Positions 1 to 11,069 of a stretch of DNA of 64,000 nt are shown here, in pieces. The stretch is from Episyrphus balteatus. Lineage: Eukaryota > Arthropoda > Insecta > Diptera > Syrphidae. The position numbers and the translations under genes are program-made. The stretch spans positions 53,334,094-53,398,093 of the forward strand of contig NC_079136.1 of the NCBI RefSeq assembly GCF_945859705.1, read 5' to 3'. The stretch's first letter is position 1, and every line of letters starts with the position of its first letter. A model generated the notes under the pieces. It was given only the letters and a program-made list of their open reading frames with translations. It was not told the origin of the DNA and did no database searches.

Positions 1-111
1 AATGTTATTGAAAATGAAACTTTTGCATTTTTTAATAAAAGCGCGCATTTTGAAAAACAGAATTTTCGTTAAAAAAGCAGAATTTTGAAGCCGGAATTTT
101 GACCCGCTCCC
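1..111. mobile_element. Right end of a Foldback-like (tandem-repeat TIR) DNA element, cut by the window edge
   Basis: The first 111 bases hold CAGAATTTTGAA-type subrepeats and end in GACCCGCTCCC. This is the same terminus seen at the right end of the complete element at 7580-8084. The segment AAAGCGCGC near base 50 also occurs in the centre of the element at 2544-3535. The left end lies outside the window, so the target duplication cannot be checked; the adjacent nine bases, 112-120, are the predicted duplicate. Confidence 0.7.
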
Positions 112-1200
112 ATAAAATGTACTTCTGGGTAGCACGAACTTGGTCTTAGAATCCAAGTTGCTAAAATGCATAAGACTTTTTATATACAAATAAAAAAAAA
201 AAAAAAAAAAACTAAACAAAAAACTTTAAAATAAAGTTGCCATGCTGTTTTGTAGATATACATATTATTAATTCCCACTTAAAATTAAAATTTAAAAAAA
301 TGTCAATGTTTCTTTTTTGAAAAATTGGTTTTCCAAAAAAAAAGTTAGTCCAAAAATTAATATTTTCAAATTTTTATTTTTGAGTAAGGTATATGGAAAC
401 TGTATAAATGATTTACAAAATTTCGATTTTGAAAAAACAAATGGTTCTAAAAAACCTGCCCCTTAAATAAAAAAAACCACATTTCTTGAGCGATCTGACT
501 GAATGTTTTCCTTATTAATTTAAAAAGTGCAAGATGTAAATATTTTCATACACTGGCGCAAAAAAAATGTATAATACCTTTCAACATTTCTAATTACAAA
601 AATTGTTGAGTTTCTAAGTAAAAAATGAGCCTGAATATTTTTCCCAAATCCACGTTTGAAAAAAAAAATCACAAGAAACTGTTATTTTTGACATTTCACA
701 ATTCCTAAGTTCATAAATATCTTTAAAATGATACAAATTAAACAGTTTTTAAACACTGTCATATATATTTTGTATATTTAAAAAAAAAAAAATTCTAATG
801 AAATAGCTATCTGCATTCCTCGTTTGAAACAATAAAAATGTAATACTCGTTCTTCAAGGAATATCCATCAGTTTACACTCTTGTCAAATACAGAGATTCT
901 TTCTTTAGCCGTACTACGAGAATGTGAAATGCATTACCCTCTTCAGTTTTTCCCTCCCATCGTTTTCTCATTGCAAACCCCTCCCTTTTTTCCAAACTCT
1001 TTTCATCAAAAATAAAACTTGTCTAAAAACTATTATTGGAATTTTTTAACATCATCGTTGCAGCTATTTTTGAGAAAATTAGACTTTTCCGTGATTGATA
1101 TACATATTAACAGGTACTTCCGTTTTTTTAGTATACAAAAATTAATTCTAAAAACTTTCTGTAGGATCTCCGAAAAATCTGCATACCAAGTTTAAAGTCG
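112..1200. other. AT-rich intergenic DNA, no gene seen
   Basis: The stretch is mostly A/T homopolymer runs and short low-complexity segments. No open reading frame with credible composition, RNA gene or clear repeat boundary was seen. Confidence 0.5.
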
Positions 1201-1208
1201 GTCCATAC
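1201..1208. repeat. Target-site duplication, left copy (GTCCATAC)
   Basis: Eight bases identical to 2313-2320, abutting the terminal inverted repeats of the 1209-2312 element. Confidence 0.88.
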
Positions 1209-2312
1209 TAGGGCTGTAAAAGTAACGACAAAATGAGTACCCGCATGTATACGTTACTTTTGATACTAGTACCCACATCAATAATATCGTTAATCGTTAC
1301 TTTCGTATGCTTCGTATTTTTCGTATATTTCGTATATTTCGTTACTTTCGTTACTTTCGCATTCTTCGTACTTTTCGTATATTTCATGTATTTGATACGT
1401 TTCGTATTTTTGGTATTTTAAGTATGTTTTCCTACGTTGGTACATTTTAAAGCCATAAACATTAATTTAAGTTGCAGCGTTCTCATGTTATAAGAGTTTG
1501 AAGGTAGCTATACTGACTTTTTTTCGATTTTTTTTTTAATCAATCGTGTAAACTTTTTTTTATTTTTTTCTAATTTTTCGACAAAACTTTGGTAATTTTT
1601 TGTTTATATCCGCTCAGTAATCTTATCACAATTCTTCAGAGACCTTTATTTCAAAAGTACATCGCGCAGATCTCGGAATATTAACACTTCAATACAACCA
1701 TGTCGAACAATTTTTCTTTTTTTTTTCTATTGACAGTGATTTTCAAACCTCGTTTTCTCGGTTTTTTTTTTAGTTGAAAATTTTGCACTGAAAATTGACA
1801 ATTTTTTTCAAAAACCAAAACACTTTTGTACATTCTTAAGCAACATTTCAAGACCATTAACAAAAAGCTCATAAGCACATTGGTTTCGCCATGGGTATAT
1901 TTCGGTCACATAGAGAAAATACTAAAACGTCTCTTTTGACATTTCTGTATAAATTATTATCGATAACTCAACTATACCTTGGCACTACTGTTTTTATCGA
2001 GACAAAAGTAAACTCCAGATAATTATCTGGAGTTAGCATTCCGACTACGGTAATGATATCGATGCGAGATGCTAAATGCGCCAAATTGAGTGTATCACTT
2101 CGTTTCGTATCTCATATATCTGATGATTTAGTATTGAAATTTTAATGGGGTCGTTACTCGTATGTTTCGTATCTCGTATGTTTCGTTACTTCAGTACCCA
2201 GTAACGAAACATACGAGTAACGATACTGTTTAGAAAGTAACGTTTCGTTACTCGTTACTGAAGCAAATACCCGCATTTTAGTAACGAATACATACGATTT
2301 GCTACAGCTCTA
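1209..2312. mobile_element. Non-autonomous hAT-like transposon with TTCGTTACT-type subterminal arrays
   Basis: The left end is TAGGGCTGTA and the right end reads TACAGCTCTA, giving 10-bp imperfect terminal inverted repeats. The element is flanked by a perfect 8-bp direct repeat, GTCCATAC, at 1201-1208 and 2313-2320. An 8-bp target duplication is the hallmark of the hAT superfamily. Both subterminal regions are filled with short variants of TTCGTTACT and TTCGTATG (1225-1420, and about 2150-2300 where they appear in both orientations). The interior has no transposase-like frame, and the 62-residue frame at 1233-1421 is only the array translated. A perfect 24-bp palindrome lies at 2011-2034. Confidence 0.88.
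2011..2034. repeat. Perfect 24-bp palindrome
   Basis: The half-site AACTCCAGATAA is followed directly by its reverse complement with no spacer. It lies inside the hAT-like element at 1209-2312. Its role is unknown. Confidence 0.85.
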
Positions 2313-2320
2313 GTCCATAC
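2313..2320. repeat. Target-site duplication, right copy (GTCCATAC)
   Basis: Eight bases identical to 1201-1208, immediately outside the right terminus TACAGCTCTA. Confidence 0.88.
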
Positions 2321-2534
2321 GTTTAGACATTGATAGACTTGTGTAACCCACTTTGTTTGCATTCTCTATTATCGTGTTGCCATGTTTTATTGTGATCTTA
2401 ACTTTTTTTTCTGTACGAATAGCATAGCTTGATAATATAGTATACCTACCAATTTCGCAAGTATGTATGTAAAAAAAATCATACGAAATTGTACAATTGG
2501 TTTCTTTTTTACCGACTTCCAAAAAGGAGGAGGT

Positions 2535-2543
2535 ATTCAATTC
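2535..2543. repeat. Target-site duplication, left copy (ATTCAATTC)
   Basis: Nine bases identical to 3536-3544, abutting the GGG terminus of the Foldback-like element. Confidence 0.88.
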
Positions 2544-3535
2544 GGGATCGGGTCAAAATTCTGGCTTCAAAATTCTGCTTTTCAAAATTCTGCTTTTTTA
2601 AAGAAAATTCTGTTTCTCAAAATTCTGCTTTTTTTCTATTCTGCTTTTCAAAATTCTGCTAGCATTATACTTGAACAAAAAAATTCTGCCAATTCTGTTT
2701 TTTTTTTTATAGCATATGCGCTGACTAAAGAAAAATACACCTCATTAATGTAATTCAACATTGGCACTTTCCTAAATTTTTTTGTTTAAGTGTCGCAAAT
2801 ATTTTTTAAAATGCATAGACTGACTTTCTTTCAAATAAAATCTATAACTTATTGGAACCGATGTTGTTTGATACAAGATATTCCTTTTCTTATTCAAATT
2901 TTTGAATATTCATCTTTATTTGACAAAAATTAAAAAATTTTGAATTATTTTCTGAAATGTTTAGTATTCAAAACCTTTTCTTAATATTTTCAAATTTATT
3001 CATTTATAAAACAAAAATTAATATACATTCAAAGAATGCAAATTATGTAGATAAGTAATCAAATAAACAGATAATTTTTCAAGAAGATGATTTTACAGAA
3101 TTTTGCAAAAAATTAAAAAAGGGTTTGGAAAGTGTTCAAAAGCGCGCGCTTTTTAACATTTTCCAAACCCTTTTTTAATTTTTTGCAGAATTTCGAAAAA
3201 CAGAATTATGAAAAGCAGAATTTTGAAAAACAGAATTTTGAAAAACAGAATTTTGAAAAGCAGAATTTTGAAAGCAGAATTTTGTTAAACAGAATTTTGA
3301 AAGCAGAATTTTGACAAAAGAATTTTGACCCCGGCAGAATTTTGACCCCAACCCTTTCCAAACCCTTTTTTAATTTTTTGCAGAATTTTGATAAACAGAA
3401 TTATGAAAAGCAGAATTTTGAAAAACAGAATTTTGAAAAACAGAATTTTGAAAAGCAGAATTTTGAAAGCAGAATTTTGTAAAGCAGAATTTTGAAAGCA
3501 GAATTTTGACCCCGGCAGAATTTTGACCCCAACCC
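2544..3535. mobile_element. Foldback-like DNA element with tandem-repeat TIRs and 9-bp target duplication
   Basis: The left end begins GGGATCGGGTCAAAATTCTG, and the right end is the complement of GGGTTGGGGTCAAAATTCTG. The perfect 9-bp duplication ATTCAATTC is at 2535-2543 and 3536-3544. The left arm (about 2555-2715) is a tandem array of AAAATTCTGCTTTT-type units; the right arm (about 3187-3530) is the inverted array. The inner part of the right arm starts with a hairpin at about 3108-3187 around AAAGCGCGCGCTTT. The right arm itself is tandemly duplicated (about 3161-3350 and 3351-3535, both starting CAAACCCTTTTTTAA). Tandem-subrepeat TIRs and a 9-bp duplication match Foldback elements of Drosophila, which are thought to be MULE-related. 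No transposase frame is present. The 123- and 96-residue open frames here are translated arrays. Confidence 0.88.
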
Positions 3536-3544
3536 ATTCAATTC
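3536..3544. repeat. Target-site duplication, right copy (ATTCAATTC)
   Basis: Nine bases identical to 2535-2543, just outside the CCC right terminus. Confidence 0.88.
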
Positions 3545-3545
3545 G

Positions 3546-6500
3546 TCTGTTTTTTTTTTTTTTTTTTTTTATGTTTGTTACCGCATAACTTTGGACTGAG
3601 TGAATCAACTTTGATAATTCTTTTTGTATTAGAAAGCTGTGGCAGTGTGGTCCCATTTCAATTTCGCTGACTTTTAGTCATAGGAACTATTTTAAAAAAC
3701 CATAAAACATAGTTTTGATCCATAGAAGTCGGTTTTGTTTTTTTGCTAAAAATGATTATTATTATTTAAATAGAGTTCACTGTGGCGTATGCGTAACTTT
3801 TTTTTAAACAGTTAATTTTAATTTTTTTACAGTCGCCCGAATCATTGGTCGGGAAAAAATTAGTTTTGTGATCATTTTCAGATCTTCAAAATGATGTTTT
3901 AAAACTTAAAAATCTATATTTTTTAAACGTACCATGTTAAAATATTACCTTGCTCAAACTCGTATATTTATTAATTTTTATTATTCATTGCCTCAAATTA
4001 ATTCAAAAGTAAAATTTGGATATTGGTATTTTTTCAAAGAGTTAAGTGAGTATTTTTAAATTTTTAATTTATATGATAAAATTACTTCACATAGCATTCT
4101 AATTTTTTATTTTTTTTTATAGAGAAGATCAAATGGAATTCTTTGTAGAAGGATCTTATTTATTAAAAACATAGTTTTTTTCACTTAAAATTTTTTTAAA
4201 TTACTAAGAAAAAAATGTTTTTTAGAGATTTTGAGTTATACAACTTTTTGATACGAAAAAGTATTTAACTTGATCAGTAGAACTTGATGGTTACTTTCAA
4301 CTGAAAATTGAGAAGAATGAAGGATATATAATTACGTATATGTACTGTATGTTAACTATAATGTAATGTATCTAGTTGATATAATTTTACTCTAAACAAC
4401 AATATAAAATATAATATTCTAAAATCATTTATTTTGAGAGGGCTGCCACCCAAGCATTATATAAAAAGTTCTCCATCGCACTAACTCATTACCCGTAAAC
4501 ACTTTTATCTTTATTTTAAATCTGATTAGTCTAACTACTTTGTAAGTTCACTCACCGTCGAACTCTTATCAGTGTGGTCGCAAGGGTTTCTTCTCTCACA
4601 AACATAACACAGGTTATGGTATAATGGAAGGGGTTGGGGGGTAAAGTCATATATAATAGCCTCAGCCCCCATATGAGTTAAAAATTAAGCAACACAAAGG
4701 CTCAGGCAATGTAGAAATTGTGAAAAGGAAGCTGCATCAACAACATCACAAGACCCCATCAACAAATAAAGAGAGAAAGAGGGAGAGGAAAAGATTGGAA
4801 AAGAAAAAGAAACAACAAAATAATAAAAACAAAAAAAAAAAAGAACAAAAAATATTCTTTTAACGACTAAAACTAAACTCTAAAACACGAAATGGATAAA
4901 AGAAACAAAAAAAAAAAAACAGAAAAAATAAAACTTCTCGTATCCAGCAATCCTCTCTCAATATAGACCAAATTGAAGAAAGGGTAAAAGCGAACTACCC
5001 CAACCCCATTCATTTTTAGCAAAGTATAGAAAAAGTCCAGTTTTTTGAGTTAGCCCGGGCTAAATAGCGCTCACGGGGTGTTTTCCAAACTGCTGTTTCT
5101 CTTTTTTCAAGCTCGAAAAGCTAAAGGCTTCAGAGTAAAAGGCTGAGGGTAATGGCAACGGTAAGGGTATTTAATACTTTGCATATGCAGCTCCCAAAAC
5201 TACCTGAAAAACTCTCAAGTCCCACACAAGGGGAACCAAAAGATGTGTAAGTCGACGTCCGTCGTCGTCGTCGTCGTCATCATCATCATCGTCGTCGTAG
5301 TCGCCAACGTCGTCGTCGAAGTCGTCCTTTTTGCACCCACTCAACTGTATTCGGCCCCAAAAAGAATATTTACAGAAATTCGGGTATGGGACATCGATGG
5401 GGATGATTTAACTGGACCTTGTGAAATACTTATTTGTTGTTGTTTTACATATCCACCGGACTCGTACCCGCTTTATGTGTGTTTTTAGCTACTTGTGAGC
5501 GAAGGGAGTGGAAATTATTTGATAGTTAAAATACAGAAAATGCATGTCCTGGCAGAGGTTGGGTACTTTGTAGTTGATAAGTATCCTTCGGGGATTTTTT
5601 TCTTCTTGTTTTTTTTTCTGTTTTGTTTTATTTTTTTTTTTTAGAACTTGAAGGATTTTTGTTTTGTGTTTTTTTCTATTTTTTTTTTCTTGTTGTTTCA
5701 CATGTGTGCTTGTTCTTATTGGAAGGTAGAACACATAAAATCGCTGTCATCATACTTTCTTTGCTTTGTGTGGAGTTTTGGAAGGGGTCAAAAAGGGGGG
5801 ACTTTTTAGAATTTACAGATTAGAAAATATGAAATTTTTTGGGGAACGGTCCGCTTGAATTAATCTGAAGCGTTTACGGATCGTGTGTTCCAAAGACTGC
5901 TTTCTGCTGCTGTTGATGTAATTCTAGGAAATGCTATATGCAAGAAGTATATGGCAAAAGGGTTTGAGAAAAAGGATGCAGTCAATCCGTTGTAATTGTC
6001 ATATTGCGGCTGCCTTTCATCCATTTTTTGATTCATGTGCAATGGCAGATGAATATTATTTTTTTTTCTTTTTTTTTTATTTATTTTTTTTTTTTATATT
6101 ATTTTGTGTGTCGTTTGCAATGCGATTTCTGATTTTTTTTTTGTTGCTTTCAATTTCCTTTCTTTTGGTTTTATTTTTAAGAAGTTTTGTATTTTATTTT
6201 TTTCGTTTATCCAAAAGCGGATATGGACGACGACGATGAACTCAAAAGAAATGATTACTCAAAAGGAAATGCGCTGCGCCATGTTTATGATGCTGTTGCC
6301 CCCCTTTTTCGGAGAATGCGATGACGTTGCAATGGATTTTTGCAGTTTTAGATGGACCGTGCTTCTTTTTTTCCTAGATTTATTTTATAATTTAGTGTTT
6401 TTTTTTGTTTTTTTTTTTTAGCTTTTGTAATTTTAATTTGTTTTTCTATTAGGTATGCTTTGTTGTTGTTTGACTTGGTGCACAGATGAAATGTGCAATG

Positions 6501-6814
6501 CAAAAATAATAGAACAAAACAAGAAAAGAACGGAAAAATTCATTTCATCGTGTCGTCCAGGTGGCGTTAGTATTAAAAGTTTTACTGCTGATTTAGTGGA
6601 GATACACTTCTTGACTAATATTTTTTGAATTTTTCTTATTTTAACGATTTATTCTCATTTTTTGTTTTATTTTGTATTGCTTTTTTTAATGAGATAAAAT
6701 GTAGGTAGGTATGTGAAATAATTTATTATATTTAGTACCTACTTCCAGTTTCAGTTTCTTTTTAATTTTTGACTTTTTCCATAACGACTCGTCCAATTTC
6801 AACGAATTTTTGCA
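3546..6814. other. Intergenic DNA with triplet and poly-T tracts, no gene seen
   Basis: No gene can be supported here. From 3546 to about 4560 the DNA is plain AT-rich. From about 4560 to 5520 the composition is more complex, with A-rich tracts at 4750-4930 and a GTC/ATC triplet repeat at about 5257-5320. From about 5580 to 6430 long T runs produce several short hydrophobic open frames that look like translated poly-T rather than protein. The phrase GGCGTATGCGTAAC near 3784 recurs in similar form near 15530 and 42325, so part of this is dispersed repeat. Confidence 0.5.
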
Positions 6815-6816
6815 TA

Positions 6817-7024
6817 CACTCAGAGAACAAAATAGCTAGTTATTACCTATCGGTTAAAAAAATAGTTATTTGTGACTATTTTAATAGTCAATCGAAGTAC
6901 CTACTCGTATTCTCCAAATTAACTATTAAATAGTCAATTTTTACTATTTAAATAGTCAATAATGACTATTAAAAATAGTTATCCCGGTTTTAACTATTAA
7001 AATAGTTATTTCTTTTTCTGAGTG
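6817..7024. mobile_element. Small MITE with TA duplication, built of AATAGT-type inverted motifs
   Basis: The left terminus CACTCAGAGAA and the right terminus TTCTTTTTCTGAGTG are imperfect inverted repeats, each flanked by TA (6815-6816 and 7025-7026). The interior is nearly all variations of AACTATT and AATAGTT in both orientations. It is too short to encode protein. The CACTNAG-like ends and TA flanks resemble the elements at 34116-34548 and 38986-39114. Confidence 0.78.
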
Positions 7025-7041
7025 TAGAAAAGATTTACATA

Positions 7042-7050
7042 AGTTAGCTT
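7042..7050. repeat. Target-site duplication, left copy (AGTTAGCTT)
   Basis: Nine bases identical to 8416-8424 at the outer edge of the 7051-8415 element. Confidence 0.88.
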
Positions 7051-7570
7051 GGGTTGGGTTCGATATCCAGCTTTTTATATTCCCGTTTTTTTAAATCCCG
7101 CTTTTAAAATCCCGTTTATCATTATCCCGCTTTTTATAATCCCGCTTTTTAAAATCCCGATTTTTAGAATCCCGTTTTTCATTATCCCGATTTTGCAAGC
7201 AAAACTAATTATTTTGTTTAAAAAAAAATTTTAAAATAAAACAACTAGTTTTGCTTGCAAAATTGGGATACTATAACAAATTAAAAAATGAGACATTGTT
7301 CTAAACGCACCTTTAACAAAAAAAAAAATATATAAGAAAAATAAGAAAAAGTAAGGAATGTGATACTAAAAAGAAATCAATTAACAAATTTATATTTACT
7401 TTAAAGTTTCAGAAGAACAATAAAATCGTGATAATCCCATAGATTAATAATAACATAAAATGATCACAACACCTTAAATTAAGTACACACTACATAATCA
7501 AAAGAAATTTCATTTAAATATATTTCAACTTATATTTGGATGCATTTCAACAATTTTGATATTTAAATAA

Positions 7571-7579
7571 ATGAAATTT
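7571..7579. repeat. Target-site duplication, left copy (ATGAAATTT)
   Basis: Nine bases identical to 8085-8093, flanking the nested 7580-8084 element. Confidence 0.88.
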
Positions 7580-8084
7580 GGGTTGGGGTCGAAATTCTGT
7601 ATGTTGCAAAATTCTGTATTCAAAATACTGTATGCCAAAATACTGTATGTCAAAATTCTGTATGTCCAAAATGCTGTACGAGCAAAATTCTGAAAGTCAA
7701 AATTCTGTGTAGCAAAATTCTGGTTGGTCAAAATACTGTATATCAAAATTCTGTACATCAAAATTCTGTATATCAAAATTCTGTAAAAATGCTGTAAAAA
7801 AATATCGTTTTGATAATGTAAAAAAAGTGCGAGCGCACTTTTGTACATTATCAAAACGATATTTTTTTACAGCATTTTTACAGAATTTTGATATACAGTA
7901 TTTTGCCGTACAGAATTTTACAAAACAGAATTTTGCAAGTCAGTATTTTGTTCATACAGTATTTTGACGTACAGAATTTTGTATTTACAGTATAATGACG
8001 TACAGAATTATGGTCTCACAGTATTTTGACCCTACAGAATTTTGTCGTACAGAATTTTGACAAGCAGAATTATGACCCGCTCCC
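7580..8084. mobile_element. Foldback-like element nested inside another Foldback-like element
   Basis: The 505-bp element starts GGGTTGGGGTCGAAATTCTG and ends with the complement of GGGAGCGGGTCATAATTCTG. It is flanked by the perfect 9-bp repeat ATGAAATTT (7571-7579 and 8085-8093). The two arms are inverted arrays of about 15-bp units (AAAATTCTGTATGTC on the left, ACAGAATTTTG on the right). They meet at a long near-perfect hairpin (about 7790-7885) around GTGCGAGCGCAC, so the whole unit could fold into one stem. It sits in the interior of the 7051-8415 element and is therefore the younger insertion. Confidence 0.9.
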
Positions 8085-8093
8085 ATGAAATTT
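8085..8093. repeat. Target-site duplication, right copy (ATGAAATTT)
   Basis: Nine bases identical to 7571-7579. Confidence 0.88.
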
Positions 8094-8415
8094 CTTTTAC
8101 TTGTGAACTCAATTTAAGGCTTTAATCATCTTATATTTTTATAAAAGAAATACCGCTTTCATAATGTGTTGAAGGTACATATTGTGTGGGCAAAAAATCA
8201 GTTTTACTAATTTTTTGTCTATTTCTCATGATTTTTTTATTTGTGAATTAAGCATGTATTTTGTAAAAAAAATAGGGATTTTCGGGATTTTAAAATGCGG
8301 GATTTCAGAAAACGGGATTTAAAAAAGCGGTATTTTAGTAAACGGGATTTTAAAACTTTTTTTTCGGGATTTTCGAAAAACGGGATTTTAAAAAGCTGGA
8401 TTCCGATACGCTCCC

Positions 8416-8424
8416 AGTTAGCTT
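8416..8424. repeat. Target-site duplication, right copy (AGTTAGCTT)
   Basis: Nine bases identical to 7042-7050. Confidence 0.88.
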
Positions 8425-10356
8425 ATATATAAATAAGAAATATGTATACATTTTTGTAATTTTAAAATAAATTTGATTGTTTTGTAAGTGGAACAACCAT
8501 GAAGAAGTATTTCTACATCCTTGGCAAAATCGCCTCAAATTACTACTCATTCCGATCTGATTGTTCCTGTTCCATTCAAAGGAAGGAATCAAAAATGTCT
8601 TGCTTCGTAGATTGTATTTCCTCATTAAATGAAGTACTACAAACTTTGGACTATTTTTCAGTAAATTTCTTTCAAAAATCCTTAGGTACTTTGTGTATTT
8701 CCAAAGGACCGTTTTTTAGACAAAGTTTAAAAACTTAATTATTAGATTCATAAAATAATATTTTTTTGAAAAAAACAATTTTTCTATTCAAAGAAATTTT
8801 TTCCAAAAACTACAATAAAATATTTTAAAAATTTTGTTGTTAGATGTTTATTTAGAATTATGTTCATTATGAGCATACTAAGGATTTTTTCAAAAGTTTT
8901 TTTATAAAAAAAAATTTAGGTATCTGCATAAAAAAATACTTTTTAACGATTTTGAAAATGTTTACTTGCGGCATGTCTGCCTGTCTCTATCTTGAGCTTC
9001 ACCGCAAAACCATAAGGCGATTTTAAGTTAAATTTTTGTATTAAGTATAATTAATTGAAATTACCAAATGGAAAAGTTTGGTTTACATAAAACAGCTCTT
9101 ACGATTTTGGTTAAAACAAATAAACCGAATTTAACCACCAATTTTGAACAAACAAATTAAGTAACTTCAATTTCTATAAAAAAAAAAAATTAAAAACTCA
9201 TTTTTGGATAGGTAAAGAAAAGTCAATTTTTTTGCAAAATCTATTTTTCGAAAATGCATCAATGAATTTTGTCGTAACTTTTGTCTTATGAGTGGATAAC
9301 AATTCCAAGTTATTTTTTAATTTTTTTTTTAATTTTACAAAGTCGTAAAAAAATTTCCAAAAATACTTCGTTATAGTACAAGAAATCAAATTGCGTATAG
9401 GTACTTGATGGTTTGTTATTCTCAAAGTTTGAAAAGTTGTAGGTATTTGCAATTTGAAAATAAATTTCATGTAATTTTTAATTTTTTGTTAAATTTCTCG
9501 TAAAATGAAATTAAAAATGAATTTTTACATAAAAAAAAGTTCAATATCTTAGGCAATTTTCCCATTAGTTGTGCATTTCATTTTTGATGAACCATTTTTT
9601 GACCACTTCCCTTCAGCAGTGTGATATAGATTGCAAGGTTGTTTTTTTGTGGTGTTTTTTTTATGAAAACTGATTGCATTCAAAACATTTCAGCTCGTTT
9701 AGTAGATGTCTCACATCAGGCATGATTGTAGTTAATTTTTTAGCTGAAATAATAAGCTTTCCGATTGTATAAAATTTGTAGTAGATTATCGTGTGAAACC
9801 ATTGACAAAATGTTGTGCGAAGTACAAAAAAGTTTTTATTTTTTTTCTCTGAATAATTAGTGATTTCAAAAAATCGTGATAATAATTTTTACGCAACATA
9901 AAGATTTGAATACCTATAGCTTTATGCTTTAAAAAAATTTTAGGCTTTTAGGTTTAATACTTATTTTGTAAACGTTTTTAAATGATAAATAGAGATTTTA
10001 TTATTTTTTTTAAATTTTTGTAAAATATTGGCTTCAAAAAATTAACCCTTTTTTTTCTTTACCTTAAATAATTATACTATGATGTATAAGACGGTATTAT
10101 TATTTTATAAATTTTTATGACAAAAAAATATTATTTTCAATTAACTACATTGATAATAAGGATAATTCAGAGATAAGAATTCAATTATTTTAATAAAAGT
10201 AGCAATTTTTCATGAAAGTTCTTTGCTAACGTTATCAATTAAAATTATCTCCTCTAAGCGTATAACCATTTTTTTTTAGTAAGGATCAATACATTTTTTG
10301 TCGCTTTGGTTTTATTTTTCGTTTTATATGTATAACTTTATTAATTAATGGCTTAA
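8425..10356. other. AT-rich intergenic DNA with degenerate dispersed repeat
   Basis: No gene is supported. A segment near 9700-9830 (AATAATAAGCTTTCC, then TATAAAATTTG and a GTGTGAAA block) resembles 11490-11570 and, inverted, the tandem array at about 30.8-31.4 kb, so it is probably a fragment of the same repeat family. The rest is low-complexity A/T sequence. Confidence 0.45.
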
Positions 10357-10935
10357 TCTATTATATATATTAAAGTTTGGTTTTGTGTACGTTCGCTAAC
10401 CGGCCACACAGACTGACTCATTTTCTTATTTTTTTTTTGAAATCAAAGAGACATAAGAGGAGAAGGTTTAAGGCAAACAAAATTCAAGATTTTATAGGGT
10501 AAATAGGGGTAACACGACATTGAAAAAAGAGGCTATTTTCTAAACGGTAAGTCGTAAAGAGTTGACTTTTTTTTTAAATGATAGACAAATTTATTCAATA
10601 GTTTAAAAAGGTATTGAAAAAATTCAAAAAAATTTCAAAACCAAGTTGTGAAGATTTTTTTGCAGTCATAGACCTTCGACAAAAGACTAATTAGAGGTAC
10701 GCAAAATTTTGCACAGAAATTTGAGTTACATCATGAGAAAGATATTTAAAAAAAAAATTAGGGGTCTAAAACGGATTTTTTTCATAGGCCCTGTATTTTG
10801 AAATAAAAATTTTTGAAAAACAACCTAATTTTTAGGGACATTTTTGAGTAGTCTTTTATTTTTTTGGAATTTTTAAAAGTCTGCAAAAAATCTCAAATTT
10901 ATAGGAAATATAGGTTTTAATCATGCGCATGCATG
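10357..10935 (+). mobile_element. 3'-truncated Helitron copy
   Basis: It begins TCTATTATATATATTAAAGT and runs almost identically with 11744-12322 for 579 bp, up to ATGCGCATGCATG. There the match stops abruptly and no Helitron 3' hairpin follows. It therefore represents the 5' part of the element that is complete at 11744-12496. Confidence 0.78.
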
Positions 10936-11069
10936 TACAAACTTTTGAATTTTTAAATCGATTTTTGACCGAATAACGGGAAAAACAATTTTTTTTTGTC
11001 CCAAGTTTTTTGGCCGTTTTTAACAGTTTTTTATTTTTATCTTTTTTTCTTCAATAGATAAATGAATGA

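Larger units (their letters stand above)
7051..8415. mobile_element. Foldback-like DNA element with CCCGCTTTTAAAAT arrays (outer, interrupted by a nested copy)
   Basis: The perfect 9-bp duplication AGTTAGCTT is at 7042-7050 and 8416-8424. The left end begins GGGTTGGGTTCGATATCCAG, and the right end is the complement of GGGAGCGTATCGGAATCCAG. The left arm (about 7075-7200) is a tandem array of ATCCCGCTTTTTAAA-type units, with the inverse at about 8265-8410. The interior is AT-rich and is interrupted at 7580 by a second family member. No transposase frame is present; the short hydrophobic frame at 7049-7234 is the array translated. Confidence 0.88.

Noticed and set aside
1233..1421. 62-codon frame rich in FVYFV-type repeats
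   Set aside because: It is the translated subterminal array of the hAT-like element at 1209-2312.
5931..6421. Hydrophobic frames of about 100 codons (possible membrane protein)
   Set aside because: They are phenylalanine-rich products of long T runs in two frames at once.
7580..8084. CRISPR-like direct repeats of about 15 bp
   Set aside because: The arrays are the arms of transposons with TIRs and 9-bp duplications, and the repeats abut without spacers.
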